A model generated the notes under the pieces. The model saw only the letters and a program-made list of their open reading frames with translations. It had not been told where the DNA came from and did not search any database. A program made the position numbers and the translations under genes. Below are positions 17,093 through 26,169 of a DNA stretch of 64,000 nucleotides, in pieces (the first letter of the stretch is position 1; the number at the start of each line of letters is the position of its first letter). The DNA is from Eubacterium plexicaudatum ASF492 (GTDB taxonomy: Bacteria > Bacillota > Clostridia > Lachnospirales > Lachnospiraceae). The stretch lies in assembly GCF_000364225.2 (NCBI RefSeq), contig NZ_AQFT02000001.1, positions 5,011,001 to 5,075,000 on the forward strand, written 5' to 3'.

Positions 17093-18589
17093 ATGAAGGA
17101 ATTACAGACAGACGTAATTGTAGTTGCTGCCGGATTATCAGGTCTTGCTGCAAGTATTGCGGCAGCAGAGAACGGAGCAAAGGTAATCACTTTTGAAAAA
17201 TCAACAACAACAGGAGGAGCGGCAAACATGGGTATGGGGCCGCTTGGCATCGGTTCCCGAATTCAGAAGGAGCAGATGATTTCACTGACACCAGGAGAGG
17301 CGTTCCGTAAACATATGTATTTCACACATTATCGTGTTGACGCAAGAATGGTAAGAGATTACTACTTCAAATCCGGTGATACGATTGACTGGCTGATGGA
17401 TATGGGCGTGGAATTTGTCGGTGTTCAGAGAGCATTCAGCGCACCGGAGGCAACAAGAGCCTATTCGGATGGTGAATTTACATGGCATGTGGTGAAGCCG
17501 GAGGGCGGTGGAATGCCAGGACCGAGATGTGCAACAGCTATGACAAAGAAAATGACAGAAAGAGCGAAAGAGCTTGGAGTAGAATTTCAGTTTGAAACTC
17601 CTGTAAAGAAGATCATTATGGAAGATGGGGCTGCGGTAGGTGTAATTGCAGTGGACAAGAACGGAGAGGAAATTGAGGCAAGAGCGAATGCTGTCATTAT
17701 CTGTACCGGTGGATTTGGAGATAATCCGGAGATGATCAAAGAACAGACAGAATTTGAATATGAGAATACGATTTACAATTTTGCGATTCCGGGAATGAAG
17801 GGCGAAGGTATTAAGATGGCATGGGAAGCAGGAGCAGGAAAAGAGCCATGTATCATGGAGCTTATGTATCAGCTTCCGGACAACATGAATCACTTTATCC
17901 TGGACGGTGCATTCCGCCAGCCATGTCTCTGGGTCAACAGAAACGGACAGAGATTTATGCCGGAAGATCAGATCGGCAATACGACATTTACAGGAAATGC
18001 GATTGCTGCTCAGCCTGGAAAGGTTGCATATGCAATTTTTGACAGCAAGATGTTAAAGAAATATAAGAAAAAAGGACCGGATATCATTTCACATGTTCAT
18101 CCACATGATCTGTTCGATCATTTTGACGAACAGTGGGAAAGAGATCTTGCAGATGGTTATGAGCCGGTTGCACAGGGAGATTCCATCGAGGAACTGGCTG
18201 AAAAACTGGGAATTGATGTGGAAGGTCTTGTTCAGCAGGTAGAAGAATACAACGAAATGTGTGCAAATGGATATGATGAGATCTTTGAAAAAGACCGTAT
18301 GTATATGCAGCCAATTGAAAAAGCGCCGTTCTATATCTGTCGTCAGAACGTTGGCGCCTACGGTTCTCTCGGAGGTGTAAAGATCAACCATAAGGCACAG
18401 GTATTAACGCAGGATTCGAAAGTAATTTCCGGATTATACTGTGCAGGAACCGATGCCTGCAACATCTTTGGAGACAGCTATCCATTTATCCTTTCCGGAA
18501 ATACAATGGGATTCTGCTTAAACAGCGGCCGCATTGCCGGTGAAAATGCATCGGCGGATATGGATGATTTTGATGAATACGGATTTTGA
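17093..18589 (+). CDS. FAD-dependent fumarate-reductase/KstD-like oxidoreductase
   Basis: This 498-residue cytoplasmic flavoprotein has no signal peptide. The N-terminal FAD fold begins VIVVAAGLSGLAASIAAA; the first Gly of the usual GxGxxG is Ala here. A later AVIICTGGFGDN strand and the C-terminal GLYCAGTDACNIFGDSYPF motif, which closes over FAD, place it in the FAD_binding_2 superfamily with fumarate reductases, ketosteroid dehydrogenases and enoate reductases. It probably reduces or oxidises an alpha,beta-unsaturated carbonyl. The following NuoG-GltD hybrid would be its NAD(P)H electron source. AAAGGAGG precedes the start. Confidence 0.87.
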   Translation: MKELQTDVIVVAAGLSGLAASIAAAENGAKVITFEKSTTTGGAANMGMGPLGIGSRIQKEQMISLTPGEAFRKHMYFTHYRVDARMVRDYYFKSGDTIDWLMDMGVEFVGVQRAFSAPEATRAYSDGEFTWHVVKPEGGGMPGPRCATAMTKKMTERAKELGVEFQFETPVKKIIMEDGAAVGVIAVDKNGEEIEARANAVIICTGGFGDNPEMIKEQTEFEYENTIYNFAIPGMKGEGIKMAWEAGAGKEPCIMELMYQLPDNMNHFILDGAFRQPCLWVNRNGQRFMPEDQIGNTTFTGNAIAAQPGKVAYAIFDSKMLKKYKKKGPDIISHVHPHDLFDHFDEQWERDLADGYEPVAQGDSIEELAEKLGIDVEGLVQQVEEYNEMCANGYDEIFEKDRMYMQPIEKAPFYICRQNVGAYGSLGGVKINHKAQVLTQDSKVISGLYCAGTDACNIFGDSYPFILSGNTMGFCLNSGRIAGENASADMDDFDEYGF

Positions 18590-18612
18590 TTCGTGTTTTA
18601 AAGGAGAACAAA

Positions 18613-20757
18613 ATGAGAATTACAGTTGATGGAAAAGAGATTCAGGCAAAAGAAGGGAGTTCCGTACTGGATGCAGTCCTTGAAGCCGGTATATTTATTC
18701 CACACCTTTGTAGTCATCCTGATCTGGAAGCAAAGGGAGGATGCCGCCTTTGCTCTGTCGAAATTGACGGAGTGGAGGGAGCAGTCCCTGCATGTAAAAC
18801 AAATGTTGAAGAGGGCATGAATATTACAATTCATGGTGAGGAAGCTGAAAAAGTACGCAGAACTGCAATGGAACTGATTCTGGCAACCCATCCGGCTGAT
18901 TGTACCGGATGTCCAAAGTTTGGAAAATGCGAATTGCAGTCCATGTACCAGTATATGGGTGTTAGTGCCGAGCGGTGGAGAAAAAAATCCCGAAGTGTGG
19001 CAAACGATGATACGAATCCGCTGATCTCACATTTGTTTACAAGATGTGTAAGATGTGGACGCTGTATTCGTGCCTGTCAGGACCTGCGCGGGGTAAAAGT
19101 TCTGGATTACATTAAGACAAATACAGGAATTCGTGCAGGTATTCCGGAAGGAAAGACATTAAAAGAGGCGGGATGCCGTTTTTGCGGTGCGTGTATCGAG
19201 GTCTGTCCGACAGGATCCATTATGGATGCTGTGAAGATCATGAAACCGGAAAGATCTTATGATGAAAATATTGTACCGTGCAAAAGTATCTGCCCTGCAC
19301 ATATTGATATTCCGGCATATATCCGCTATATCAGGGAAGGCGATTTTGATAAGGCAGCTGCGGTTATCCGTGAGAAAGTTCCGTTTCCGGAAGTTCTGGG
19401 ATCGGTGTGCACACATACCTGTGAGAACAGCTGTAAGCGGGGAGAACTTGGAGAAGCCGTTTCCATCTGCAAGCTGAAACGTGCAGCGGCAACAGAAGAA
19501 TCCGGGTCATGGAAGCAGTATGTGAGAAAAGAAGGATCCACAGGAAAAAGGTGGCTGTTATCGGAGCAGGACCGGCAGGACTTACAAGTGCATATTATCT
19601 TGCTAAAAAGGTCATGCAGTTACTGTTTTTGAAAAAAATGAAAAAGCAGGCGGACAGTGTCGGTATGGAATACCTGCATACAGACTGCCGGATGATTTGC
19701 TGGATCGGGAGATTAGCACAATTCTGGAGGCAGGGATTGATCTGCAGGTAAATGCAGTCAGTGAGGCTCCGGCACAATTACTGGCAAATGGTTATGATGC
19801 TGTTCTGGTATCCATTGGCACTCATAAGGGAACAAAACTTCCGATTGATGGAAATGATCTGGAAGGCGTATATGTCAACGCTGATTTTCTGAAAGCTGCC
19901 AGAGCCGGACAACCACTGCCTGTAGGAAGAAAAGTGATGGTACTTGGCGGTGGAAATGTAGCCTATGATTGTGCCAGAACTGCAATCCGGCTGGGGCGGA
20001 AGAAGTTCATATCGCGTGTCTGGAAAATGAGCAGCAGATGACATCTTCTCCGGAAGAAATCAGAGAAGGAGCGGAAGAAGGAGTGATCCTTCATGCAGCG
20101 CATACATTCCTCAGAATTACCGGTGAAACAAAAGCAACAGGTGTGGAACTGAAAAAAGTAAATCGTTTTTATTTTGATGAAAACAGAAAAGCAGTTTTGG
20201 AAACGGAGGAAGGTTCAAACCGGATCATTGAAGTGGATAATGTCATTTTCGCAGTAGGACAGAAGCCGGATGGAACAGAAAACATGAGTCTTGAGCTGAC
20301 ACATGGACCATATATCGCGACAACCGAATCTGCCACAAGTATGGAAGGAGTATTTGCGGCAGGTGATGTTGTAACCGGCACAGCATCCGTTATTGAAGCA
20401 ATTGCCGGAGGGAGAAAAGCGGCGATGGAGATAGACCGATATCTGGGCGGCAATGGGGATATCACCGAGGTACTTGTAGAACGGGAAGCGCCGGATCCGC
20501 ATATCGGACGCGTAGAAGGATTTGCCGAGCTTCAGCGTGTAAATCCGAAGATGCCGGAGGCCGAAGTGCGTGTAAAAGGATTTGCCGAGCTTCAGCGTGT
20601 AAATCCGAAGATGCCGGAGGCCGAAGTGCGTGTAAAAGGATTTGCAGCAATTGAGAACCCGTTTACCTGCGAGGAAGCGAAATGTGAAGCCGGCAGATGC
20701 CTGCAGTGTGATTTGAGAACAACGATTACAAAACCAAAGCTTTGGAATGAATATTAG
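18613..20757 (+). CDS. NuoG-like / GltD-like hybrid NAD(P)H oxidoreductase (three apparent frameshifts)
   Basis: The ATG follows AAAGGAG. Domains in order: a [2Fe-2S] ferredoxin (CSHPDLEAKGGCRLC), NuoG-type histidine/cysteine segment (HPADCTGCPKFGKC), two [4Fe-4S] motifs (CVRCGRCIRAC and CRFCGACIEVCP), a GltD N-terminal Fe-S domain (CKSICPAHID), then an FAD/NAD(P)-binding domain (VAVIGAGPAGLTSAYYLA, VMVLGGGNVAYDCA) and a C-terminal RCLQCDLR. One base appears missing at A-run 19545-19549, at GG 19610-19611 and at GGGG 19993-19996. Each restoration recovers family sequence, giving about 714 residues. It passes electrons between NAD(P)H and Fe-S partners, likely the FAD reductase. Confidence 0.83.
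20521..20640 (+). repeat. Exact 60-base tandem duplication inside the hybrid oxidoreductase gene
   Basis: Bases 20521-20580 and 20581-20640 are identical. The unit is in frame (20 codons, FAELQRVNPKMPEAEVRVKG), and a third diverged segment starting FAAIENPF follows. The copy lies in the linker before the C-terminal cysteine motif. Confidence 0.95.
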
Positions 20758-20767
20758 GAGGGCACCT

Positions 20768-21343
20768 ATGAATCGCATTGAAAAAATCAGATCATTAAAA
20801 GAAAATCAGTGTATTGTGGATGTCCTTTTAAAAGAAATCATGACACATCCCTGCAGGGACTGTGGAAAATGTGTATTTGGTTATGAAGGAATTACACAGT
20901 TTGAAATGATCCTGAAAGATATCACGGAGAAAAAAGGGCGGGAGTCAGACAAAGCTCTGATACGGGATTTGTGCAGCATGATGAAAACCCAGTCTCTCTG
21001 TGAAGAAGGAATTGATATCGCAGATGCCGTAAAAGAGGCGTTCGATACATACGGTGAAATATTTGACGAACATATCTCCAAAAAGGCCTGTCGAGCAGGC
21101 GTTTGTAAAAAATTCATGACCTGTCATATTCTTGCAAATAAATGTATCGGTTGCGGAGAGTGTATGGATGCCTGTGAAGATGATGCTATCATCGGTAAGA
21201 GTAAATTTGTGCATATTATTGATCAGGATGAATGTACATTGTGCGGCAAATGTATCGATCACTGTGATGAAGAGGCAATCGTTATGGCAGGAGCAGTAAA
21301 ACCGCGCTGTCCAAAGAAACCAATACCATGTAAGAAACGATAG
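20768..21343 (+). CDS. NuoF-type C-terminal Fe-S protein with two 4Fe-4S clusters
   Basis: A 191-residue protein follows AGGAGGG, with its start 11 bases past the previous stop. The N-terminal half (PCRDCGKCVFGYEGITQFEM) resembles the NADH_4Fe-4S helical domain that ends NuoF, without the FMN/NADH-binding part. The C-terminal half holds two ferredoxin motifs (CIGCGECMDAC and CTLCGKCIDHC). It is probably an electron-transfer subunit working with the NuoG-GltD hybrid. The tail is basic and Cys/Pro-rich (RCPKKPIPCKKR). Confidence 0.82.
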   Translation: MNRIEKIRSLKENQCIVDVLLKEIMTHPCRDCGKCVFGYEGITQFEMILKDITEKKGRESDKALIRDLCSMMKTQSLCEEGIDIADAVKEAFDTYGEIFDEHISKKACRAGVCKKFMTCHILANKCIGCGECMDACEDDAIIGKSKFVHIIDQDECTLCGKCIDHCDEEAIVMAGAVKPRCPKKPIPCKKR

Positions 21344-21372
21344 AATATCATTTTTCAGAAAGGGTAACGGAA

Positions 21373-22680
21373 ATGAGTACTTTAGGAAAATATCAGAGAA
21401 GTGTATCAATTATTGGAGTCGGCTGTACTCCATTTATGTACACGGTGGATAAAGAAGAAACAAATGGTCTGACGGAAGGTGAGCTGTTCGGATATGCCGC
21501 ATTAAAGGCAATGGAAGATGCCGGTGTGAATCCAAAAGATGTAGATTTCTATTTTCATGGATGTGCAAGTCCATTAAATGGATCCAACTACCTGACACCA
21601 AATGTTCAGATCGCAAACTGGTTCGGTATGAAAGGAAAAGGTTCGATTCATCATTCGGAGGCGTGCTGTACCGGATACCTTGCAATCGAACAGGCTGTAA
21701 ATGCGATTGCATCCGGAAAATATGACTGTGTATTAACCGGTGCGGTTGAATTTGGAGACAGCACACCAAGTCCGGCAGACAACGTTGAGACGCCAAAACA
21801 TCCATATAAGCGTGACAAAATGACCATGGAAAAATTCTTAAAAACAACGTCATGGCTCTATGACCGTACATATACGAGAAGTCTGATGGCAGGCCAGGAA
21901 CTGATCTACGATGATGCGGCAGAATGGTATGTACGCACACGTGGGATCTCACCGGAGGATATGAACAGGACGTTGAATGCCATGTGTGTTAACAACAGAA
22001 GAAACGCATCCATGAATCCGCTGGCAATCGAAAGAACTACTTATGAACAGCTGGCAGAACAAGCAGGAATGACTTTAGAAGAGTACATGAACTCTCCATA
22101 TAATCCAAAGATGGGAGATTTCCTTCGTGCAGGGGGACTTGAATTAAAATGTGACGGTGCGGCAGCAGTAATCGTTTGTGCTACCGAGAAGATTCCGGAG
22201 ATTGCGAAGAACTTGAAACACAAACCGGTTGAAGTACTTGGAATCGGAAGTGCGGCATGTGAAGCGACAACTCCGCATTTTGAAGTGCGTGCAACGGAAG
22301 AGGCATGTCGTCAGGTATATGAATTAACCGGATTATCCGGTGAGGATTTGGATCTGTTTTTTGCCAATGATTTTATTATTACTTCCCACCTTGTATCGGC
22401 GGAAATTGCAGGATACCTGCCATATGGTGAGGGATGGAAATATATCTGCGACGGACGTACGGCATGGGATGGAGATAAGCCAATCAACTCAAACGGAGGC
22501 AGAACTTCTTTTGGACATGCACATGCCGCATCCGGACTGGCTGATATGTATGAAGCCTGCAAACAGATGTGGGGAGAATGTGGAGAGCGCCAGGTTAAGA
22601 AATTGCCTAAAACGACAATGCTTCGCGGATACGGCGGTGCGCAGAATGTAGCTGCAATTATTGTCCGTACGATGGATTAA
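21373..22680 (+). CDS. Atypical SCP2-type thiolase (DUF35-partnered)
   Basis: This 435-residue thiolase-fold protein has its nucleophile region as SEACCTGYLAIEQAV near residue 95 and the catalytic His region as SFGHAHAASGLADM near 385. The C-terminal cysteine loop of biosynthetic and degradative thiolases (CxGGGQG) is replaced by GYGGAQNVAA, so the second catalytic Cys is missing. Such thiolases pair with DUF35 proteins, as here, in PhlC-PhlB acyltransferases, archaeal HMG-CoA complexes and Ltp2-ChsH2 aldolases. I infer C-C bond cleavage or formation next to a carbonyl. The exact reaction is unknown. Confidence 0.85.
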   Translation: MSTLGKYQRSVSIIGVGCTPFMYTVDKEETNGLTEGELFGYAALKAMEDAGVNPKDVDFYFHGCASPLNGSNYLTPNVQIANWFGMKGKGSIHHSEACCTGYLAIEQAVNAIASGKYDCVLTGAVEFGDSTPSPADNVETPKHPYKRDKMTMEKFLKTTSWLYDRTYTRSLMAGQELIYDDAAEWYVRTRGISPEDMNRTLNAMCVNNRRNASMNPLAIERTTYEQLAEQAGMTLEEYMNSPYNPKMGDFLRAGGLELKCDGAAAVIVCATEKIPEIAKNLKHKPVEVLGIGSAACEATTPHFEVRATEEACRQVYELTGLSGEDLDLFFANDFIITSHLVSAEIAGYLPYGEGWKYICDGRTAWDGDKPINSNGGRTSFGHAHAASGLADMYEACKQMWGECGERQVKKLPKTTMLRGYGGAQNVAAIIVRTMD

Positions 22681-22697
22681 GGAAGGGAGAAAGATCC

Positions 22698-23111
22698 ATG
22701 GCTATCAAATTGGAAAAAGTAGTAGAAAAATTCTATTTGTCTTTAGAAGAAGGAAAAATTATGGGACGTAAGTGCCCAAAGTGCGGAAATGTTGAATTTC
22801 CGCCGGTATATGCATGTAATGAATGTGGAAACTATGAGACAGAATGGTATGAGATCAGTGGAAAGGCAAAATTACATTCCATTGTTTTACCGGCAGCACT
22901 TTCTTCAAAACCGGAATACAAGAAAATGGGCAAATTCGCGTATGGTGAAGTGGAACTGGAAGAAGGAACAAGATTAAATGCGGTAGTTCGCGGAATCAGC
23001 AAGAAAAACAGAGCAGAATTGACAGAAAAGCTGCCATTGAATATTCACGCATCCATTATTGATCGTGACGGTGGGTTCAAGACGGTCGTATTTGATCCGG
23101 ACGAAGAATAA
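22698..23111 (+). CDS. DUF35 Zn-ribbon/OB-fold partner of the thiolase
   Basis: This 137-residue protein has a rubredoxin-like zinc ribbon (CPKCGNVEFPPVYAC and NECGNYETEW) at residues 27-50 and an OB-fold after it (KLHSIVLPA ... FAYGEVELEEGTRLNAVV). It is 17 bases downstream of the thiolase gene with a GGAAGGGAG ribosome site. DUF35 proteins scaffold or complete the active site of thiolase-like enzymes and can channel acyl groups. This pairing is the main clue that the thiolase acts in a special complex. Confidence 0.88.
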   Translation: MAIKLEKVVEKFYLSLEEGKIMGRKCPKCGNVEFPPVYACNECGNYETEWYEISGKAKLHSIVLPAALSSKPEYKKMGKFAYGEVELEEGTRLNAVVRGISKKNRAELTEKLPLNIHASIIDRDGGFKTVVFDPDEE

Positions 23112-23144
23112 TAACAGACAATTTAGGAGAGGAAGTAAAACAGA

Positions 23145-23384
23145 ATGAAAAGACAGGAAATTTTAGAACAGGTATTAAGCATGGTTGCAATGGCGTACAA
23201 GACAGATGCGGCAGAACTTTCAGAAAGCACATCTTTCAAAGAAGATTTAAGCGGAGCATCGGTACAGATGGTTGCGCTTGTTGCAGAAATTGAAAATGAA
23301 CTGGATGTAGCTCTGATGCTGGCAGATGCCAGTGCATGTGCAACGATTGCAGATCTGATTGATCTGATCGTAGAAGAGATGTAA
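23145..23384 (+). CDS. Acyl-carrier-like protein with altered phosphopantetheine motif
   Basis: This 79-residue acidic helical protein aligns without gaps to acyl carrier proteins. SFKEDLSGASVQMVALV matches the canonical SFxEDLGADSLDxVELV, so the Ser that would carry 4'-phosphopantetheine is retained while the preceding Asp is Ala and the following Leu is Val. It could hold the acyl intermediate between the thiolase and phosphotransacylase, or be a non-modified structural partner. Position between DUF35 and the phosphotransacylase supports a role in acyl handling. Confidence 0.78.
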   Translation: MKRQEILEQVLSMVAMAYKTDAAELSESTSFKEDLSGASVQMVALVAEIENELDVALMLADASACATIADLIDLIVEEM

Positions 23385-23406
23385 TGGGCAAGAAGGGGAG
23401 ATAACA

Positions 23407-24408
23407 ATGAGTGTACTTGATCAGATATTTGAGAAAGCAAAACGAAATCCTCAAAGAGTTGTATTTCCGGAAGCCTTAAATGAGAAAATGATGCAGGCAG
23501 CATATGAAGCCGGAACAGAAGGTTATATCATTCCCATACTGGTAGGAAATGAAGATGAGATACAAAACGCGATTCAGGAACGGGGATATAACAAAGAAGT
23601 ATTTCGTGTTATGGATATGCAGAATGAGACATACAGAAGTTTTCTCATCGAAAAGTATATCGCGTTGCCGGAAACACGTCTGAAGGAGAAAGCATTAAAT
23701 CGGCGTATGCAGGATGCACTTCAATTTGCTATGGTGATGCAGGCGGTAGATGAGGCGGATGTAACATTTGCAGGAATCGACTACACAACCGGTGATGTAC
23801 TGCTTGCAGGACAGATGATCATTGGATTAAAGCCGGGAATTACAACCATTTCCAGTATCGGACTCTGTGATATTCCGGGATATGAAGGAAGCGAAGGATC
23901 ACTTCTTGCGATTGGGGACAGTGCGGTGTGTACAAATCCGAATGCCGAACAGTTGGCAAGTATTGCAATTTCTGCCTGCGATACAGTGAAATCACTTCTG
24001 GACTGGGAACCAAGATGTGCCTGTGTATGCTATTCGACACTCGGAAGCGGGCAGGGAGAACTGATTGATAAAGTGGCAGAGGCGGTAAAAATTGCCAATG
24101 AGCTGCGCCCGGATCTTGCTATTGATGGAGAATTCCAGCTGGATGCGGCAATCAATCCGGTTGTTGCACGCAAAAAGGTTAACCGGGACAGTAAGGTTGC
24201 AGGAAAAGCAAATGTAATGATATGGCCGGATCTGAATGTCGGAAATGTAGCAGTGAAACTGATTCAGCAATTTGGTCATGCGGATGCCTATGGACCGATG
24301 CTCCAGGGATTCAACAAGGTAGTATGTGACTGTTCGAGAAGCGCGCCTGTTTCGGAAATCAAAGGAAATATTGTGATCAGTGCTGTGCGTGCAGCCGGAG
24401 AAAAATAA
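23407..24408 (+). CDS. Phosphate acyltransferase (Pta/Ptb family)
   Basis: This 333-residue cytoplasmic enzyme converts acyl-CoA and phosphate to acyl phosphate. Family signatures seen: FPEALNEKMMQAA near the N-terminus, GLCDIPGYEG, and the GSGQGE and WPDLNVGNVAVKLIQQFG segments that form the CoA/phosphate cleft near the C-terminus. The butyrate kinase gene follows, making the classic ATP-yielding Ptb-Buk pair. The length is nearer phosphotransacetylase than typical Ptb, so substrate range (acetyl, butyryl or another acyl) cannot be told from sequence. Confidence 0.87.
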   Translation: MSVLDQIFEKAKRNPQRVVFPEALNEKMMQAAYEAGTEGYIIPILVGNEDEIQNAIQERGYNKEVFRVMDMQNETYRSFLIEKYIALPETRLKEKALNRRMQDALQFAMVMQAVDEADVTFAGIDYTTGDVLLAGQMIIGLKPGITTISSIGLCDIPGYEGSEGSLLAIGDSAVCTNPNAEQLASIAISACDTVKSLLDWEPRCACVCYSTLGSGQGELIDKVAEAVKIANELRPDLAIDGEFQLDAAINPVVARKKVNRDSKVAGKANVMIWPDLNVGNVAVKLIQQFGHADAYGPMLQGFNKVVCDCSRSAPVSEIKGNIVISAVRAAGEK

Positions 24409-24420
24409 ATGATATCTGGA

Positions 24421-24446
24421 AAGCAGGGGTTCTCCCCTGCTTTTAT
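24421..24446 (+). terminator. Intercistronic terminator/attenuator between phosphotransacylase and kinase
   Basis: AAGCAGGGG, loop TTCT, and CCCCTGCTT form a strong hairpin followed by TTATG with four T. It may partly reduce transcription of the kinase, transporter and DUF1097 genes. Confidence 0.65.
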
Positions 24447-24482
24447 GTAAAACGGAAAAGAATAAAAAGAAAGGTGATTGTA

Positions 24483-25593
24483 ATGAAAGAATATAAAGTA
24501 TTAGCCATCAATCCGGGATCCACTTCTACAAAAATTGCCCTGTTTCAGGGAGAGAAATGTTTGTATACGCAAAACGTATCTCATGATGCAAATGAGCTTG
24601 CACAATATGAAACAATCAGTGCACAGCTTCCGTATCGCAGAAATATGATTCTGGATCTGTTGAAAGAGGCGGGTGTATCACTGGAAGATGTGGATGTATT
24701 CGTAGGACGCGGCGGCGGTCTTCTTGCAATGGAAGGCGGAACCTATGAAGTCGATGCATTGATGCTGGAACACGCAAGAACCATGGCAAACGGCGTGATT
24801 CATCCGGCGGCTCTGGGATCACAGCTGGCTTTTGAATTTGCCGGAAAATACGGTTCAAGAGCAATGGTCGTAAATCCTCCGGATGTAGATGAGCTGCAGG
24901 ATCTGGCAAGAATGACAGGAATCAGAGGTGTCAATCGTGTCATTCATCTGCATGCACTGAACTTAAAAGAAACAGCGATTCGTCACAGCAAAAACGTTTT
25001 AAATAAAAAATATGAAGAAGCGAATTATATCGTGTGTCATATCGGTGGGGAATCTCCGTATCTGCGCATAGAAAAGGGAAAATGGTAGATGGATTTGACA
25101 TTGTCGGTGGGGAAGGGCCGATGGCACCGACACGGTGTGGAAGCATCTCAGTTGCAGATCTGCTTGGATATCTGAAAAAAACAATGATGATATTGGAACT
25201 GTAAAGGCGCTTCTTACAAAATCCGGAGGGTTTGTCAGCCATGTAGGAATATCAGATGCTCTTGAATTGACCAAACGGGCAGCAGACGGGGACAAGTATG
25301 CGGAGATGGTATGGAATACGATGATCTATCAGATTGAAAAATGTATCGGTTCCATGGCAGCAGTTCTGCATGGAGAAGTAGATGGAATTCTGCTCGGCGG
25401 CGGAATGGTCTACAATGAAGATCTGGTTCGCCAGATTACAGAAACCTGTTCCTTTATCGCTCCGGTTACGGCTTATCCTGGTGAATTTGAGATGGAAGCC
25501 ATGGCTGCAGGGGCAATTCGTGTGTTAAACGGGGAAGAAGGATTAAAACGGTATTCCGGAAAACCAGGCTGGACAAAGTTTGATTGGGAGTAA
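24483..25593 (+). CDS. buk: Butyrate kinase-type acyl kinase (two apparent frameshifts)
   Basis: The ATG at 24483 follows GAAAGGTG. The ASKHA-fold N-terminus (VLAINPGSTSTKIALFQ) and the later GGGMVYNEDLV and FEMEAMAAGAIRVL segments identify a butyrate/branched-chain acid kinase, which makes ATP and free acid from acyl phosphate. One G seems missing at GGGG 25047-25050 and one A at the A-run 25175-25181. With both restored the reading continues CHIGGGISVSAHRKGKMVDG and GYLKKNNDDIGTVKAL, giving about 370 residues, normal for Buk. Both interruptions match the window-wide homopolymer error pattern. Confidence 0.85.
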
Positions 25594-25603
25594 GAGGTAA
25601 AGC

Positions 25604-26086
25604 ATGAGTGAAAAGAATTTAAATATAGCAACTTTGGCATTAGGCATCGCTTTTCTGCCTCCTATCTGGGCAGTTTTGGCACCCTATGTCGGAATCCGGA
25701 CAGGCGCAGTTGCTTTGATCTGTGCCGGATTATATGTAACCAATGGGAATAAAGTGTCAGATGCTTTCAGGATTACGGTTGGATTCCTCCTTGGAGATCT
25801 GTGGGCAGTTCTTGCTGTGTTTATCATGGAAACGATGGATTTTCATCCAAATGTGGAATTGTATGGAACCTTATTTGTGTTAGGTGGTGTTGCGGTTCTC
25901 ATTGGAGAAAATTTTCCAAAGATCATTTTTACTCCGGCCTGGCTGTGTGGATGGGCCATAGGACTTACTATAATGGGACCGTTAGCGCTTGCTGATATTG
26001 GTACCTTACCGATTCAGATCGGTGCGGCTATGATTGCCGGTGTAGTATATGTGGGAATCGGTGTAGATTTCTTCCAAAAAAGTTAG
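25604..26086 (+). CDS. DUF1097 small integral membrane protein
   Basis: This 160-residue, four- to five-helix membrane protein starts 10 bases after the kinase stop. Hydrophobic segments lie at about 8-28, 32-48, 55-78, 85-105 and 112-150. The overall pattern (PIWAVLAPYVGIRTGAVA, FGNGNK-like loops, WLCGWAIGLTIMG) matches DUF1097 proteins, whose function is unknown but which often accompany transporters of organic acids. Together with the next gene it probably handles entry of substrate or exit of product. Confidence 0.7.
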   Translation: MSEKNLNIATLALGIAFLPPIWAVLAPYVGIRTGAVALICAGLYVTNGNKVSDAFRITVGFLLGDLWAVLAVFIMETMDFHPNVELYGTLFVLGGVAVLIGENFPKIIFTPAWLCGWAIGLTIMGPLALADIGTLPIQIGAAMIAGVVYVGIGVDFFQKS

Positions 26087-26169
26087 TAAGTATTTTAAGA
26101 AACAGGAAGTGGAAAAATGATTTTTGTCATTTATATAAAATATACGTTAATTTAAGGGAGATATGATTT

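Noticed and set aside
20462..20650. Minus-strand protein with two identical blocks
   Set aside because: A shadow of the 60-base tandem duplication in the real gene.
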